Of a stretch of DNA of 64,000 nt, positions 18,853 to 27,949 are shown piece by piece. Positions within the stretch are counted from its first letter, which is position 1. Every line of letters begins with the position of its first letter. Below the pieces are notes generated by a model, which saw only the letters and a list, made by a program, of their open reading frames with translations, did no database searches and was not told where the DNA came from. A program made the position numbers and the translations under genes. The stretch spans positions 243,055 to 307,054 of the forward strand of contig NZ_FQWE01000006.1 of the NCBI RefSeq assembly GCF_900129575.1, read 5' to 3'. This DNA is from Flavobacterium segetis. GTDB taxonomy: Bacteria > Bacteroidota > Bacteroidia > Flavobacteriales > Flavobacteriaceae.

Positions 18853-19548
18853 TTATAACGATTTAGTATGTTCATTTACTAAATCTAAAACCAGTTCAAA
18901 TTGCTCTTTTCTACTTATGTACGAATTGTCAATTTCAACAGCATCATTTGCCATAACAAGTGGAGAATCTTTACGATGTGAATCAATATAATCACGTTCT
19001 TCAACATTTTCTAATACTTCTTCAAATGTTATGCTATCTCCTTTTGCAATTAATTCGTCATAACGCCTTTGAGCTCTAGTTGCCGGACTAGCTGTCATGA
19101 AAATTTTGAGCTCTGCGTCTGGGAAAACAACGGTTCCTATATCCCTGCCATCCATCACAATTCCTTTATCCTTTCCCATTTCTTGTTGCTGCTCGACTAA
19201 CTTGCTTCTAACCTCTGAAATTTCGGCAACTTTACTAACAAAATGAGAAACTTCTATTTTCCGAATTTCATTTTCAACATTTTCATCGTTCAAGTACATC
19301 TCTGCGTGACCTAAGGCATCGTTGTATTTAAAAACCAATTTTATAAATGGCAAACTATTAATTAGAGTTTCCTTATCAAAAAAATTAGCAGCAATATAAC
19401 CGTTTTGCATTGCAAATAATGTTACTGCTCGATACATAGCTCCAGTATCTACAAATACATATCCTAAATGGTTTGCGAGTTGTTTTGCTAAAGTGCTTTT
19501 TCCAGTGGATGAAAAGCCGTCAATTGCGATAGTAATTTTTTTTTCCAA
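18853..19548 (-). CDS. cmk: cytidylate kinase
   Basis: The enzyme phosphorylates CMP and dCMP with ATP in pyrimidine nucleotide metabolism. The 231-residue protein has a P-loop GFSSTGKST at residues 11-19, the DTGAMYRAV substrate segment, the GRDIGTVVFP motif, and the lid with arginines (RAQRRYDE and the RDYIDSHRKDSPL segment) that is diagnostic for the family. It starts 30 bp downstream of porQ, an arrangement common in flavobacteria, so the two are probably co-transcribed. The length is normal. Confidence 0.96.
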   Translation of the reverse strand: MEKKITIAIDGFSSTGKSTLAKQLANHLGYVFVDTGAMYRAVTLFAMQNGYIAANFFDKETLINSLPFIKLVFKYNDALGHAEMYLNDENVENEIRKIEVSHFVSKVAEISEVRSKLVEQQQEMGKDKGIVMDGRDIGTVVFPDAELKIFMTASPATRAQRRYDELIAKGDSITFEEVLENVEERDYIDSHRKDSPLVMANDAVEIDNSYISRKEQFELVLDLVNEHTKSL

Positions 19549-19578
19549 AATATTTAATTAAAATTTTATAATGCCTAA

Positions 19579-20598
19579 TTATTGAAAGTTTACGGTCAAG
19601 CCAAAAAGGCTTGTATTTCCTGCTAAAGTGTACCTCGAATAGGAATAATTAAATTTAAGTTTGTTCATTTTGAGTCCAAATCCGAGTGAAATTCCAGAAA
19701 AATTGCGTTGTTCTTCAATACGCAACTCTTCAGCTCTTCTAAAATTATATCCTATCCGTAAATTTATAGCTTTTCTAGGAAAAAGCTCTACTCCCATTAC
19801 TACATGTCTTAAGGCGTTATTAAAAAAAGATACTTTTTCATTAATAGAATCTCCCGAAAAGGAAGATTGCGCTCTATTTGGATTTGAAAAACTAATGTTC
19901 CATTGTTGTATATTTTCTAAAGTTAGATGCCAGCGAATAGGAACATTTTCTAGTTCTTGAGAAACTCCTACAATTATTTCTAGCGGTAATTTTTCATTTA
20001 TACCATTATAGGTAGAAAACTGAGTTCCGATGTTACGTATTGCCAAAGCCCAATTAACATCATTTCTCTCGTCAATATACAAAGCACCAATATCGAAGGC
20101 TCCACCAAAAGAGTTATAGGATTCTAAAGTTGAAGAAATGAGTTTTGCAGAAGCTCCAATATGAAGGTCTGTAAAAGGAACATTGTAGGAGTAGCCTAGA
20201 TTTACGGCTATTTCGCTTCCTGTAAACGAGGACGTAGCTAAACCATTTTCATCATAACCTTCAAAATTGCCGTAATTAACATAGTTCACTCCAGCTTGAA
20301 AAGTTTGAAGATGACGGTCATAAGTATAAGCGTATGACGCGGTTCCATAAGTCACTTCACCAAAATAACTTCCGTAGTTGAGTGCTAAATGATTATCCAT
20401 GTCTGCATTGATAGTAGCCGGATTAAAATGTGCTTGATTGACATCATCATCGTAAATAGTGATTACTTTTCCACCTAAAGCTGCTTGTCTTGGTGAGGTA
20501 ACTAAGTTCAAAAACTGATAGGTGTACTTTCCTCCTATTTGTCCTTGAGAAACAGCACAAACCATAAAAAATGAGAAAAATAGAAATTTTTTAAACAT
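19579..20598 (-). CDS. porQ: type IX secretion system protein PorQ
   Basis: PorQ is an outer-membrane beta-barrel component of the type IX secretion machinery, linked to processing and attachment of secreted proteins. The ORF could begin at 20619, but I place the start at the internal ATG at 20598, which gives a clean signal peptide (MFKKFLFFSFFMVCAVSQGQ). The mature protein has repeated amphipathic strands, the early segment SPRQAALGGKVITIYDDDV and a C-terminal FGLKMNKLKFNYSYSRY barrel closure. A TATCTTCG element at 20634-20641 (minus strand) is a possible -7 box. cmk follows after 30 bp. Confidence 0.88.
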   Translation of the reverse strand: MFKKFLFFSFFMVCAVSQGQIGGKYTYQFLNLVTSPRQAALGGKVITIYDDDVNQAHFNPATINADMDNHLALNYGSYFGEVTYGTASYAYTYDRHLQTFQAGVNYVNYGNFEGYDENGLATSSFTGSEIAVNLGYSYNVPFTDLHIGASAKLISSTLESYNSFGGAFDIGALYIDERNDVNWALAIRNIGTQFSTYNGINEKLPLEIIVGVSQELENVPIRWHLTLENIQQWNISFSNPNRAQSSFSGDSINEKVSFFNNALRHVVMGVELFPRKAINLRIGYNFRRAEELRIEEQRNFSGISLGFGLKMNKLKFNYSYSRYTLAGNTSLFGLTVNFQ

Positions 20599-20672
20599 AT
20601 AGTAAATGACATGTTGCAAGAAAAACGCAGTTGCGAAGATAAAATTATAATTTTAAAATTAATCAAAAAACA

Positions 20673-20719
20673 AATTCCAAATTCCAATTCTTATTTTACA
20701 AGTTTTGGTATTTGGAATT
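20673..20719. repeat. inverted repeat between lon and porQ
   Basis: AATTCCAAATTCC (20673-20685) and GGTATTTGGAATT (20707-20719) can form a 13-bp stem with one mismatch. It lies just beyond the lon stop codon. It may act as a terminator or RNA-stabilising hairpin for lon, although no T run follows on the minus strand. Confidence 0.45.
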
Positions 20720-20741
20720 CAAAAATTTTAAATCTTATTAT

Positions 20742-23192
20742 CTAAAGCTCTTTAGCATTTTTCACTTTCTGATCGGTTAAAGCAAATTTTAAAACATCGC
20801 TCATTTCCTTTACATAATGAAAAGTAAGTCCTTCTAAATATTCAGGTTTTATTTCTTCAATATCACTCTGATTTTGTTGACATAAAATAATTTCTTTTAT
20901 GTTTGCTCGCTTTGCAGCTAGAATTTTTTCTTTAATTCCACCCACTGGCAAAACTTTTCCACGCAACGTAATTTCACCAGTCATTGCTAAATTATTTTTA
21001 ACTCTTTTTTGCGTAAATAATGAAACTAGTGATGTTAACATCGCAATTCCAGCACTTGGACCATCTTTTGGAGTAGCACCTTCAGGAACGTGTAAATGGA
21101 TATTGTATTTCGAAATAATATCTGAATCTAATCCTAATAACTTAGTATTTGCCTTTATATATTCTAACGCAATTGTTGCACTTTCTTTCATTACAGTTCC
21201 TAAGTTTCCTGTAATAGTCATTATTCCTTTTCCTGGAGAAAGTAAAGACTCAATAAAAAGAATATCACCACCTACTGATGTCCACGCCAGTCCAGTTACC
21301 ACACCAGCAACATCATTACTTTCATATTTATCTCTACCTAATCTTGGGGCGCCTAATACTTTAATAATGTCTTCGTCCGTAACTTTCTTATTATAGTCTT
21401 CTTCCATAGCAACTGACTTAGCTGCATTTCGAATTACTTGAGCAATTTTAGCTTCTAAGCCACGAACTCCAGATTCCCTTGTATAACCCTCAACTATTTT
21501 TTCTAATTGTTTTTTTCCAATTGTCAAATGCTTAGACGTCATTCCGTGTTCTTTTAATTGACGAGGAAATAAATGCTGACGTGCAATTTCTACTTTTTCT
21601 TCAATTGTGTAACCAGACATTCTAATTATTTCCATTCGGTCTTGCAAAGCTGGCTGAATCGCTGCCATATTATTAGAAGTAGCAATAAACATGACTTTTG
21701 ATAAGTCATAACCCATTTCTAAAAAGTTATCATAGAAAGAATTGTTCTGTTCTGGATCTAAAACTTCTAATAATGCCGAAGATGGATCCCCATTGTGGCT
21801 GTTCGATAGCTTATCGATTTCATCTAAGACAAAAACAGGATTTGAAGTTCCCGCTTTTTTTAAACTCTGGATTATTCTTCCTGGCATTGCGCCAATATAC
21901 GTTTTTCTATGACCTCTAATTTCAGATTCATCACGCAATCCACCAAGTGAAATACGCACATATTCTCTTCCTAAAGCTTCTGCAATCGAACGACCAATAG
22001 AAGTTTTACCAACACCTGGAGGTCCAGTCAAACAAATAATAGGTGATTTCATATCATTTCGCAATTTCAAAACTGCTAGATGTTCAATCATTCTTTTCTT
22101 TACCTCCTCTAAACCGAAATGATCTTTATCAAGAATTTTTTGTGCACGTTTTAAATCAAAATTATCTTTAGAATATTCATTCCAAGGTAATTCTAAAAAA
22201 AGCTCTAAATAATTGCGTTGAATTCCAAAATCCGGCGCTTGTGGATTCATGCGACGCATTTTAGATAGCTCTTTCTCAAAATGCTTCTTCGTTTTCTCGT
22301 CCCATTTCTTTTTCAAAGACTTTTGCAACATTTCATCCATTTCCTCTTCTTGGGAAACACCACCAAGTTCTTCCTGAATAGTTTTCATTTGCTGCTGCAA
22401 AAAGTATTCCCGTTGTTGCTGGTCTAAATCAAACCTAACTTTAGACTGAATATCATTTTTTAATTCGAGTTTTTGTAACTCAATATTCATATAACGCAAG
22501 GTCTCTAATGCTCTTTCTTTTAGCTCGTTAATAGCAAGCAAATCTTGTTTTTCTTTAACTGATAAATTCATGTTTGAAGTAACAAAATTGATCAGGAAAG
22601 ATTGACTTTCAATATTTTTTATTGCAAAAGTTGCTTCGCTAGGAATATTTGGACTTTCCTTTATTATTTGGATCGCAAGTTCTTTTACTGAATCAAGAAT
22701 TGCAACAAATTCAGTATCATTTTTTTTAGGTCTTTTTTCAGCAACCTCTTTAATTTTAGCGGTTATATAGGGCGTTTCTTCAATAACAGTCTCAATTTCG
22801 AAACGCTTTTTACCTTGAAGAATTACAGTAATGTTACCGTCAGGCATTTTAAGAACTCGAAGAATTCGTGCTACAGTTCCTATATTATGAATATCTTTTT
22901 TAGTTGGGTCTTCCTCCTCCTCATTAATCTGCGCTACAACACCAATATTTTTTCCAGCAGCGTTCGCATCATTTATCAGCTTTATAGATTTATCACGTCC
23001 AGCAGTAATTGGTATTACAACTCCCGGGAATAATACCATATTTCGTAGTGGTAGAATTGAAAGAACTTCTGGTAATTCTTCATTATTCATTTCCTCCTCA
23101 TCTTCAGGAGTCAAAAGTGGAATTAAATCTGCTTCTGAATCAAATTCTTGAAGTGACAGATTGTCAATAGTAAGTATTTTATGATTTGACAT
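20742..23192 (-). CDS. lon: ATP-dependent protease Lon
   Basis: Lon degrades damaged and regulatory proteins in the cytoplasm. The 816-residue protein has the LonA layout: a N-terminal substrate-binding domain (about residues 40-240), a coiled-coil linker, an AAA+ module with Walker A GPPGVGKTS and the FVLDEIDKL Walker B, then the serine protease domain. The catalytic dyad is Ser713 (PKDGPSAGIAM) and Lys754 (VGGIKEKI). The length is typical. It is a single-gene unit with a good -7 promoter box 46 bp upstream. porQ lies downstream after about 140 bp. Confidence 0.97.
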   Translation of the reverse strand: MSNHKILTIDNLSLQEFDSEADLIPLLTPEDEEEMNNEELPEVLSILPLRNMVLFPGVVIPITAGRDKSIKLINDANAAGKNIGVVAQINEEEEDPTKKDIHNIGTVARILRVLKMPDGNITVILQGKKRFEIETVIEETPYITAKIKEVAEKRPKKNDTEFVAILDSVKELAIQIIKESPNIPSEATFAIKNIESQSFLINFVTSNMNLSVKEKQDLLAINELKERALETLRYMNIELQKLELKNDIQSKVRFDLDQQQREYFLQQQMKTIQEELGGVSQEEEMDEMLQKSLKKKWDEKTKKHFEKELSKMRRMNPQAPDFGIQRNYLELFLELPWNEYSKDNFDLKRAQKILDKDHFGLEEVKKRMIEHLAVLKLRNDMKSPIICLTGPPGVGKTSIGRSIAEALGREYVRISLGGLRDESEIRGHRKTYIGAMPGRIIQSLKKAGTSNPVFVLDEIDKLSNSHNGDPSSALLEVLDPEQNNSFYDNFLEMGYDLSKVMFIATSNNMAAIQPALQDRMEIIRMSGYTIEEKVEIARQHLFPRQLKEHGMTSKHLTIGKKQLEKIVEGYTRESGVRGLEAKIAQVIRNAAKSVAMEEDYNKKVTDEDIIKVLGAPRLGRDKYESNDVAGVVTGLAWTSVGGDILFIESLLSPGKGIMTITGNLGTVMKESATIALEYIKANTKLLGLDSDIISKYNIHLHVPEGATPKDGPSAGIAMLTSLVSLFTQKRVKNNLAMTGEITLRGKVLPVGGIKEKILAAKRANIKEIILCQQNQSDIEEIKPEYLEGLTFHYVKEMSDVLKFALTDQKVKNAKEL

Positions 23193-23499
23193 ATATTATT
23201 TTAAGTCTTTTTGTCATTAAAAATTATCGATTATAGAGCAAATATAAGGTTTCAAAGTAATTTTTTGCTATAAATACATTCTTTGAAAACGAATAATTAC
23301 TAATCACCTGAAGGTTCAATCATTGTGCCAAGATGCGATTTAATTAACTATTGAAAGTAATGATTTAGAGAGTTTTTAAAAAAGAAGCTACACAATTAAA
23401 AGCTTAAAGATTTTATCACTAAAATAAATAAAGTTTAATTTTATAAACTGTAACAAATGAAATATTAATAAGTCTTTACTATAAATTATTAACAACCGC
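23193..23499. other. divergent intergenic region between lon and the sigma-factor operon
   Basis: About 307 bp. Apart from the lon promoter box at 23239-23246 I see no hairpin, RNA gene or frame. The promoter of the sigma-factor operon must lie in the AT-rich part near 23400-23490, but no consensus is evident, as would be expected if it is read by an ECF sigma factor. Confidence 0.5.
23239..23246 (-). promoter_or_regulatory. -7 promoter element of lon
   Basis: On the minus strand the sequence is TATATTTG followed by C, an exact match to TAnnTTTG. The expected start of transcription is near 23232, giving a leader of about 40 nt. The TTTG element is not clear at the usual distance. Confidence 0.55.
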
Positions 23500-24054
23500 T
23501 TGAGTCTAAAACAACTTAATACCGACGAATTGATTTTACTCTGTAAGAAGAAAAATCAGAGAGCACAAGGCGAAATTTATACTCGCTACGCAAAATCAAT
23601 GTATAATGTTTCATTCAGAATAGTGAAAGATGTACATTTTGCAGAGGATATTATGCAAGAAGGGTTTTTAAAAGCATTTACTAAAATTGATGATTTTAAA
23701 CAAGAAGTCGCTTTTGGCGCTTGGTTAAAGAGAATAATTGTAAACTGTAGCATTGATTTTTATAAAAAAAACAATCAATTTAAACCTGAAGATTTTGAAG
23801 CTACACTTTATAAAATAGAGGAAACTGTTGTTGATCTATCTGAAACCAATTCATTTAATGAACTAAAAGTAAAACAAGTTTTAAAAACAATCGATTCACT
23901 AAAGTATAATTATAGAATGGTACTGACGTTGTTTTACATTGAAGGTTATGACTCAGAAGAAATCAGTGAAATTTTAAATATTAGCTGCGCTAATTGTCGA
24001 ACAACACTAAGCAGGGCAAAAGAATGGTTAAGAAAAAAATTAAAGGAAATATGA
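23500..24054 (+). CDS. ECF-type RNA polymerase sigma factor
   Basis: This 184-residue sigma-70 family protein of the extracytoplasmic-function type directs RNA polymerase to a private promoter set. Region 2 covers about residues 20-90 (EIYTRYAKSMYNVSFRI, HFAEDIMQEGFLKAF). Region 4 covers about 125-180, with a helix-turn-helix DSEEISEILNISCANCRTTL and a terminal SRAKEWLRKKL. The start is TTG at 23500: the only upstream in-frame codons reach a stop within 18 bp, and the next ATG would delete part of region 2. Its TGA overlaps the ATG of the next gene, so translation is probably coupled. Confidence 0.9.
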   Translation: MSLKQLNTDELILLCKKKNQRAQGEIYTRYAKSMYNVSFRIVKDVHFAEDIMQEGFLKAFTKIDDFKQEVAFGAWLKRIIVNCSIDFYKKNNQFKPEDFEATLYKIEETVVDLSETNSFNELKVKQVLKTIDSLKYNYRMVLTLFYIEGYDSEEISEILNISCANCRTTLSRAKEWLRKKLKEI

Positions 24055-24587
24055 AAAAGGAAAATGAAAAATTAGACGGTTTATTTGAAAAGTTTAATCA
24101 GCAATGGGATATTGAAGAAATTAGAGAGAATCATAAACAACGATTTTTGAATAAATTAAACGGTACGAAATCAATTCGCACATATCTTTTACCCCTAACA
24201 ATCGCGGCTTCAATTGTACTTTTTCTGGGACTTTCTCTGTTTTATAACAATGATGATAAAAAAAATGAATTGCAATTTGCATCGAGAGAAACAAAGCAAA
24301 CTGATTCAATTTTTACAATTATAATCAATAGAGAATTAGAAAAATTAAAAGATAAAAGATCACCCGAAAACAAAAAAATAATTACTGACGCATTAATACA
24401 AATGAAAGTGTTAGATCAGGATTATGAAAAAATTATTAAAGAACTAGAAACAAATGGTGAAAATAAACAGATAATTTATGCCATGCTAAATAACCTTCAA
24501 ACAAGGATCTCCTTTTTACAAACAGTTCTAAAACATATTGAAAAAAATGAACAATCATTACAATTTCCAAATGAAACAACATTATAG
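24051..24587 (+). CDS. single-span membrane protein, probable anti-sigma factor
   Basis: I place the start at the ATG at 24051, which overlaps the sigma-factor stop in an ATGA arrangement; upstream in-frame codons lie wholly inside the sigma gene. The 178-residue protein has a charged N-terminal domain of about 43 residues, one membrane span (about 44-65) and a helical C-terminal domain that would be periplasmic. Position, topology and translational coupling are those of an anti-sigma factor. The N-terminal part lacks the zinc-binding H-C-C motif of classical anti-sigma domains, and I recognise no family. The role is inferred from context. Confidence 0.65.
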   Translation: MKKENEKLDGLFEKFNQQWDIEEIRENHKQRFLNKLNGTKSIRTYLLPLTIAASIVLFLGLSLFYNNDDKKNELQFASRETKQTDSIFTIIINRELEKLKDKRSPENKKIITDALIQMKVLDQDYEKIIKELETNGENKQIIYAMLNNLQTRISFLQTVLKHIEKNEQSLQFPNETTL

Positions 24588-25632
24588 ATCATTATTTATA
24601 TTACTTTTGATTCCATTTTTAGGATTTTCAATAGAAAATGATTTTAATTACACGAAACAAAAAAACATTAGTAAAGCCTACATAGTCAATTCAGATGCGA
24701 CTCTTGCTGTAGAGAATTCGTACGGCACAATTTCAGTTACAACTTGGAATGAGGATAAAATAGAACTGGACATTACTATAAAAGTTAGTGGAGATAATGA
24801 AAAGTGGGTCAACCAAAGAATTAATGATATTGACATAGATATCAATGCTTTAAAAGCTATCATATCTGCAAAAACAATTTTAGGTAATTCAGGTTATCAA
24901 AATCAAGGTAGAAATAATAGTTTTGAAATAAACTATAATCTTAAAATTCCAAAAAATGGAAGTGTTAAACTTACTAATAAATACGGCAATATAATAACGA
25001 CCGATCTCTTTGCCAACGTAGATATTAATTGCAAATATGGGAAAATAATTTTAGGAAAATTATGGAATCAAAGTACTATTCAAATAGATTACTGCTCTAA
25101 TTCTGTTATTAATTATGTGAAAAACGGAACGCTAAATGCAAAATATTCCAATTTAAAAATAATGGAAGTAGATAAGCTCGATTTAGTATCTGATTACACT
25201 GATATAGAAATTGATGATTGTAATGTTCTTAAATATGAAAGCAAATATGGAAAAATAAAAGTCAAAAATATTAAAACTTTGGACGCATCCGGAAATTATT
25301 TAACCATTCGTTTAGGAGAAGTTTTTGAAAATTTAAAACTAAATACAAAATATAGCTCTCTCAAGATTGACTCAATCAATGAACGCGCAAATAAAATTTC
25401 TATTGTTTCTGGATATACTGGAATTGCAATAGGATTTGATGCTAATTTCGCTTTTGATTTTAGTATTTCTTTGAAATATGCTAATTTTAAATATGGAAAT
25501 GAATTAGATTTCTATACGAAAGAAGAGATTTCTAATTCAAAAAAATATACGGGGTTTTACAAGAAAAAAGATAATAATAATTTAACCATAATTTCAGATT
25601 ATGGGAGTATAACATTAACCAAAAATCAATAA
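24571..25632 (+). CDS. exported beta-repeat protein, DUF4097-like
   Basis: I choose the ATG at 24571, which starts a clean signal peptide (MKQHYRSLFILLLIPFLGFS) and overlaps the previous gene by 17 bp. The rest of the 353-residue protein is built of short beta strands with recurring KYG-x-I and KYS-x-L units (for example NKYGNI, CKYGKI, AKYSNLKI, SKYGKIKVK, TKYSSLKI). This pattern suggests a right-handed beta-helix like the DUF4097/adhesin-like family. It is probably periplasmic or exposed on the surface. As part of the sigma-factor operon it may be the sensed or regulated envelope component; its function is unknown. Confidence 0.7.
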   Translation: MKQHYRSLFILLLIPFLGFSIENDFNYTKQKNISKAYIVNSDATLAVENSYGTISVTTWNEDKIELDITIKVSGDNEKWVNQRINDIDIDINALKAIISAKTILGNSGYQNQGRNNSFEINYNLKIPKNGSVKLTNKYGNIITTDLFANVDINCKYGKIILGKLWNQSTIQIDYCSNSVINYVKNGTLNAKYSNLKIMEVDKLDLVSDYTDIEIDDCNVLKYESKYGKIKVKNIKTLDASGNYLTIRLGEVFENLKLNTKYSSLKIDSINERANKISIVSGYTGIAIGFDANFAFDFSISLKYANFKYGNELDFYTKEEISNSKKYTGFYKKKDNNNLTIISDYGSITLTKNQ

Positions 25633-25664
25633 TCAACAATCATTAATCAAAAATCTAATTTATT

Positions 25665-26399
25665 ATGAAAAAATCTATAGTATTACTTATAATGTGCGCG
25701 CTATTAATGCCAACATTAATGCAGGCGCAATGGTCGTCTAATCAAAAAATAAGAGGCAACGGCAACTTCATATCAGAAAATAGAATTACAAGTTCCTACG
25801 AAAAAATTGCTATTGCTGGTTTTTTTGATGTCGAATTAGTTTCGGGTAAAGAAGGTAATATAATTGTAAAAGGAGAGGAAAATCTACTACCATTTATTAA
25901 AATTGAAGTTGTAGATCAAGTTTTAAAAATCTCAATTGAAAAAAATAAATACATTAGCGTAAGTAAAAGAAAAGGAATTGTAATTATTGTTCCGTTTGAA
26001 GCTATCAATCAAGTTACGCTCTCTGGATCAGGCGATATAATTGGGAAAAATAAAATTAAATCAAAAAACTTTTCTATTACATTAAAAGGTTCTGGAGATG
26101 TAGATTTAGAAATTGAAGCAACTAATGTGGATGTAAACTTAACGGGTTCTGGAGATATAGATTTATCAGGAAATACGGAGAATATAAATAGTGATTTAAA
26201 CGGTTCAGGTGACATTGATGCTACTAAGCTAAAAGCACTTAATGCTAATGTAACAGTTTCTGGATCGGGAGATAACGCAGTAAACTGTTCTGAAAGTTTT
26301 TATGGAAGAGTTACAGGTTCTGGAGAAATTAAGTATGCAGGAGAACCAAAGAAAAAAGATTCTAAAGTGACTGGATCTGGAAGTATAAAAAAATATTAA
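25665..26399 (+). CDS. exported DUF2807 (GIN domain) beta-helix protein
   Basis: This 244-residue protein has a signal peptide (MKKSIVLLIMCALLMPTLMQAQ) and a head GIN/DUF2807 domain, previously called putative autotransporter adhesin. The C-terminal half has about seven GSGD-type turns: LSGSGDI, LKGSGDVDL, LTGSGDIDLSG, LNGSGDIDA, VSGSGDN, VTGSGEI, VTGSGSI. These mark successive coils of a beta-helix. It starts 32 bp after the preceding beta-repeat gene and is probably the last gene of the sigma-factor operon. A bidirectional terminator follows. Binding partner and function are unknown. Confidence 0.85.
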   Translation: MKKSIVLLIMCALLMPTLMQAQWSSNQKIRGNGNFISENRITSSYEKIAIAGFFDVELVSGKEGNIIVKGEENLLPFIKIEVVDQVLKISIEKNKYISVSKRKGIVIIVPFEAINQVTLSGSGDIIGKNKIKSKNFSITLKGSGDVDLEIEATNVDVNLTGSGDIDLSGNTENINSDLNGSGDIDATKLKALNANVTVSGSGDNAVNCSESFYGRVTGSGEIKYAGEPKKKDSKVTGSGSIKKY

Positions 26400-26418
26400 A
26401 AAAAATTTTAGATTTTTC

Positions 26419-26454
26419 AAAAAAGCTGTTTTACTGCTGTAGAACAGCTTTTTT
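26419..26454. terminator. bidirectional terminator between convergent genes
   Basis: A 12-bp stem (AAAAAAGCTGTT at 26419-26430 with AACAGCTTTTTT at 26443-26454) carries T runs on both strands. It serves the DUF2807 gene and the UMF1 gene, whose stop codon lies inside it. Confidence 0.85.
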
Positions 26455-27759
26455 TGGAATTCTATTTAAAAGAATTACTGCTATGATAAAAAATAAAGCT
26501 AACGATGCTATTCCAAATCTTGGACTTCCAGTAACTTGGTCAATTATTCCATAAACCATCATTCCTATTACAATTCCAATTTTCTCTGCTACATCATAAA
26601 AACTAAAAAACGAGGCAGTATCATCAGTTTCAGGTAAAAGTTTAGAATAAGTAGAGCGAGATAATGATTGAATTCCACCCATTACAAGACCTACTAAACT
26701 TGCCATAACATAAAATTCAAGTGGTTTAGTGATAAAAAATGCTCCAGCACAAAGTATAATCCAAAAGCTATTTATAAAAATTAAGGTGGGGATGTTTCCA
26801 AATTTTGCCGACGCTCTTGATGTTAGATAAGCACCTAAAACCGCAACTAATTGTATCAGTAATATACAAACAATCAGTCCAATAGTGCTTTGTTCCTTAG
26901 ATGACCAAGAAATTTCTTGAGCACCAAAATAAGTAGCGACGAGCATTGCAGTTTGTACAGCCATACTAGAGACAAAAAAACTTCCTAAGTAACGCTTTAA
27001 AGGAATGTTCGCTTGCAGCAAAGCCCACACTTTTTTTAATTCTGCAAAACCGTTAAAAATCACATGGTAGGTTACTTTACTTTCTGATTTTTTATTGCCT
27101 TTAGGTAAATAATAATAGGAATATTGACTAAAGAGAATCCACCAGACTCCCACCATTACAAATGAATATCGCATAGCTTTCATGGCTGCTTCTCCATCTG
27201 AACCTGAAATACCAAAAATTTTTGGTTTCATTATCATTGCAAGGTTAATAATCAATAGTAGTATACTCCCAATGTATCCCATAGAATAACCTTTCGCACT
27301 GATTTTATCTTGCTGCTCTACAAATGCTATATCAGGTAAATACGAATTGTAAAAAACTAAGCTTCCCCAATAACCGATTAATCCAAAAAAATAAAAAAAC
27401 AATCCAGTATAGATATTTTCGAGGTTAAACCAGTATAAAGCCATACATGACAATGCACCCAAGTAACAGAAAAATTTCATAAATGACTTTTTGTTACCAA
27501 CGTAATCTGCAATTCCTGACAGCAAAGGAGATAAAATTGATACAAGCATGAAAGCTGCAGCAGTTACAAAACTGATTAATGCAGAATTTTTTAAATTAAA
27601 ACCCAAAATAGAAATGTAATGACTTCGATCTGAAAACAAAGCTTCATAAAAAATTGGGAATACTGCTGAAGCAATTGTAAGGGTATAAACAGAGTTTGCC
27701 CAATCGTAAAAAGCCCATGCGTTTAATAGTTTTTTACTCCCCTTAGGTAAATCTGCCAT
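26431..27759 (-). CDS. MFS transporter of the UMF1 / Atg22-like family
   Basis: This 442-residue membrane protein has about 12 spans. The N-terminus contains WAFYDWANSVYTLTIASAVFP, the hallmark of the UMF1 (Atg22-like) branch of the major facilitator superfamily. A GGIQSLSRSTYSKLLPE segment matches the second-half signature of the family. Yeast Atg22 exports amino acids from vacuoles, but bacterial members have no agreed substrate. It stands alone. A short hairpin (CTTACAA/TTGTAAG at 27804-27821) lies upstream and might be an operator. Confidence 0.88.
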   Translation of the reverse strand: MADLPKGSKKLLNAWAFYDWANSVYTLTIASAVFPIFYEALFSDRSHYISILGFNLKNSALISFVTAAAFMLVSILSPLLSGIADYVGNKKSFMKFFCYLGALSCMALYWFNLENIYTGLFFYFFGLIGYWGSLVFYNSYLPDIAFVEQQDKISAKGYSMGYIGSILLLIINLAMIMKPKIFGISGSDGEAAMKAMRYSFVMVGVWWILFSQYSYYYLPKGNKKSESKVTYHVIFNGFAELKKVWALLQANIPLKRYLGSFFVSSMAVQTAMLVATYFGAQEISWSSKEQSTIGLIVCILLIQLVAVLGAYLTSRASAKFGNIPTLIFINSFWIILCAGAFFITKPLEFYVMASLVGLVMGGIQSLSRSTYSKLLPETDDTASFFSFYDVAEKIGIVIGMMVYGIIDQVTGSPRFGIASLALFFIIAVILLNRIPKKAVLQQ

Positions 27760-27893
27760 AAGTAATTTTTTGTGATGCGAATTTATTTAAATTATTTTGA
27801 ATACTTACAATTTTTTGTAAGCCAAAAGTCAATATTATTAGAAATAATTATAAAATTTATGAAGTAAAAAATAACATAGAAAACTGTTAAAAT

Positions 27894-27930
27894 AAAAAAA
27901 GGACTATTTCTCAACGAAATAGTCCTCTTT
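27894..27930 (-). terminator. terminator of the M48 protease gene
   Basis: A 10-bp perfect stem GGACTATTTC (27901-27910) with GAAATAGTCC (27916-27925); on the minus strand it is followed by a run of T residues. Confidence 0.85.
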
Positions 27931-27949
27931 TAATTCAAAAAGCAAATTT

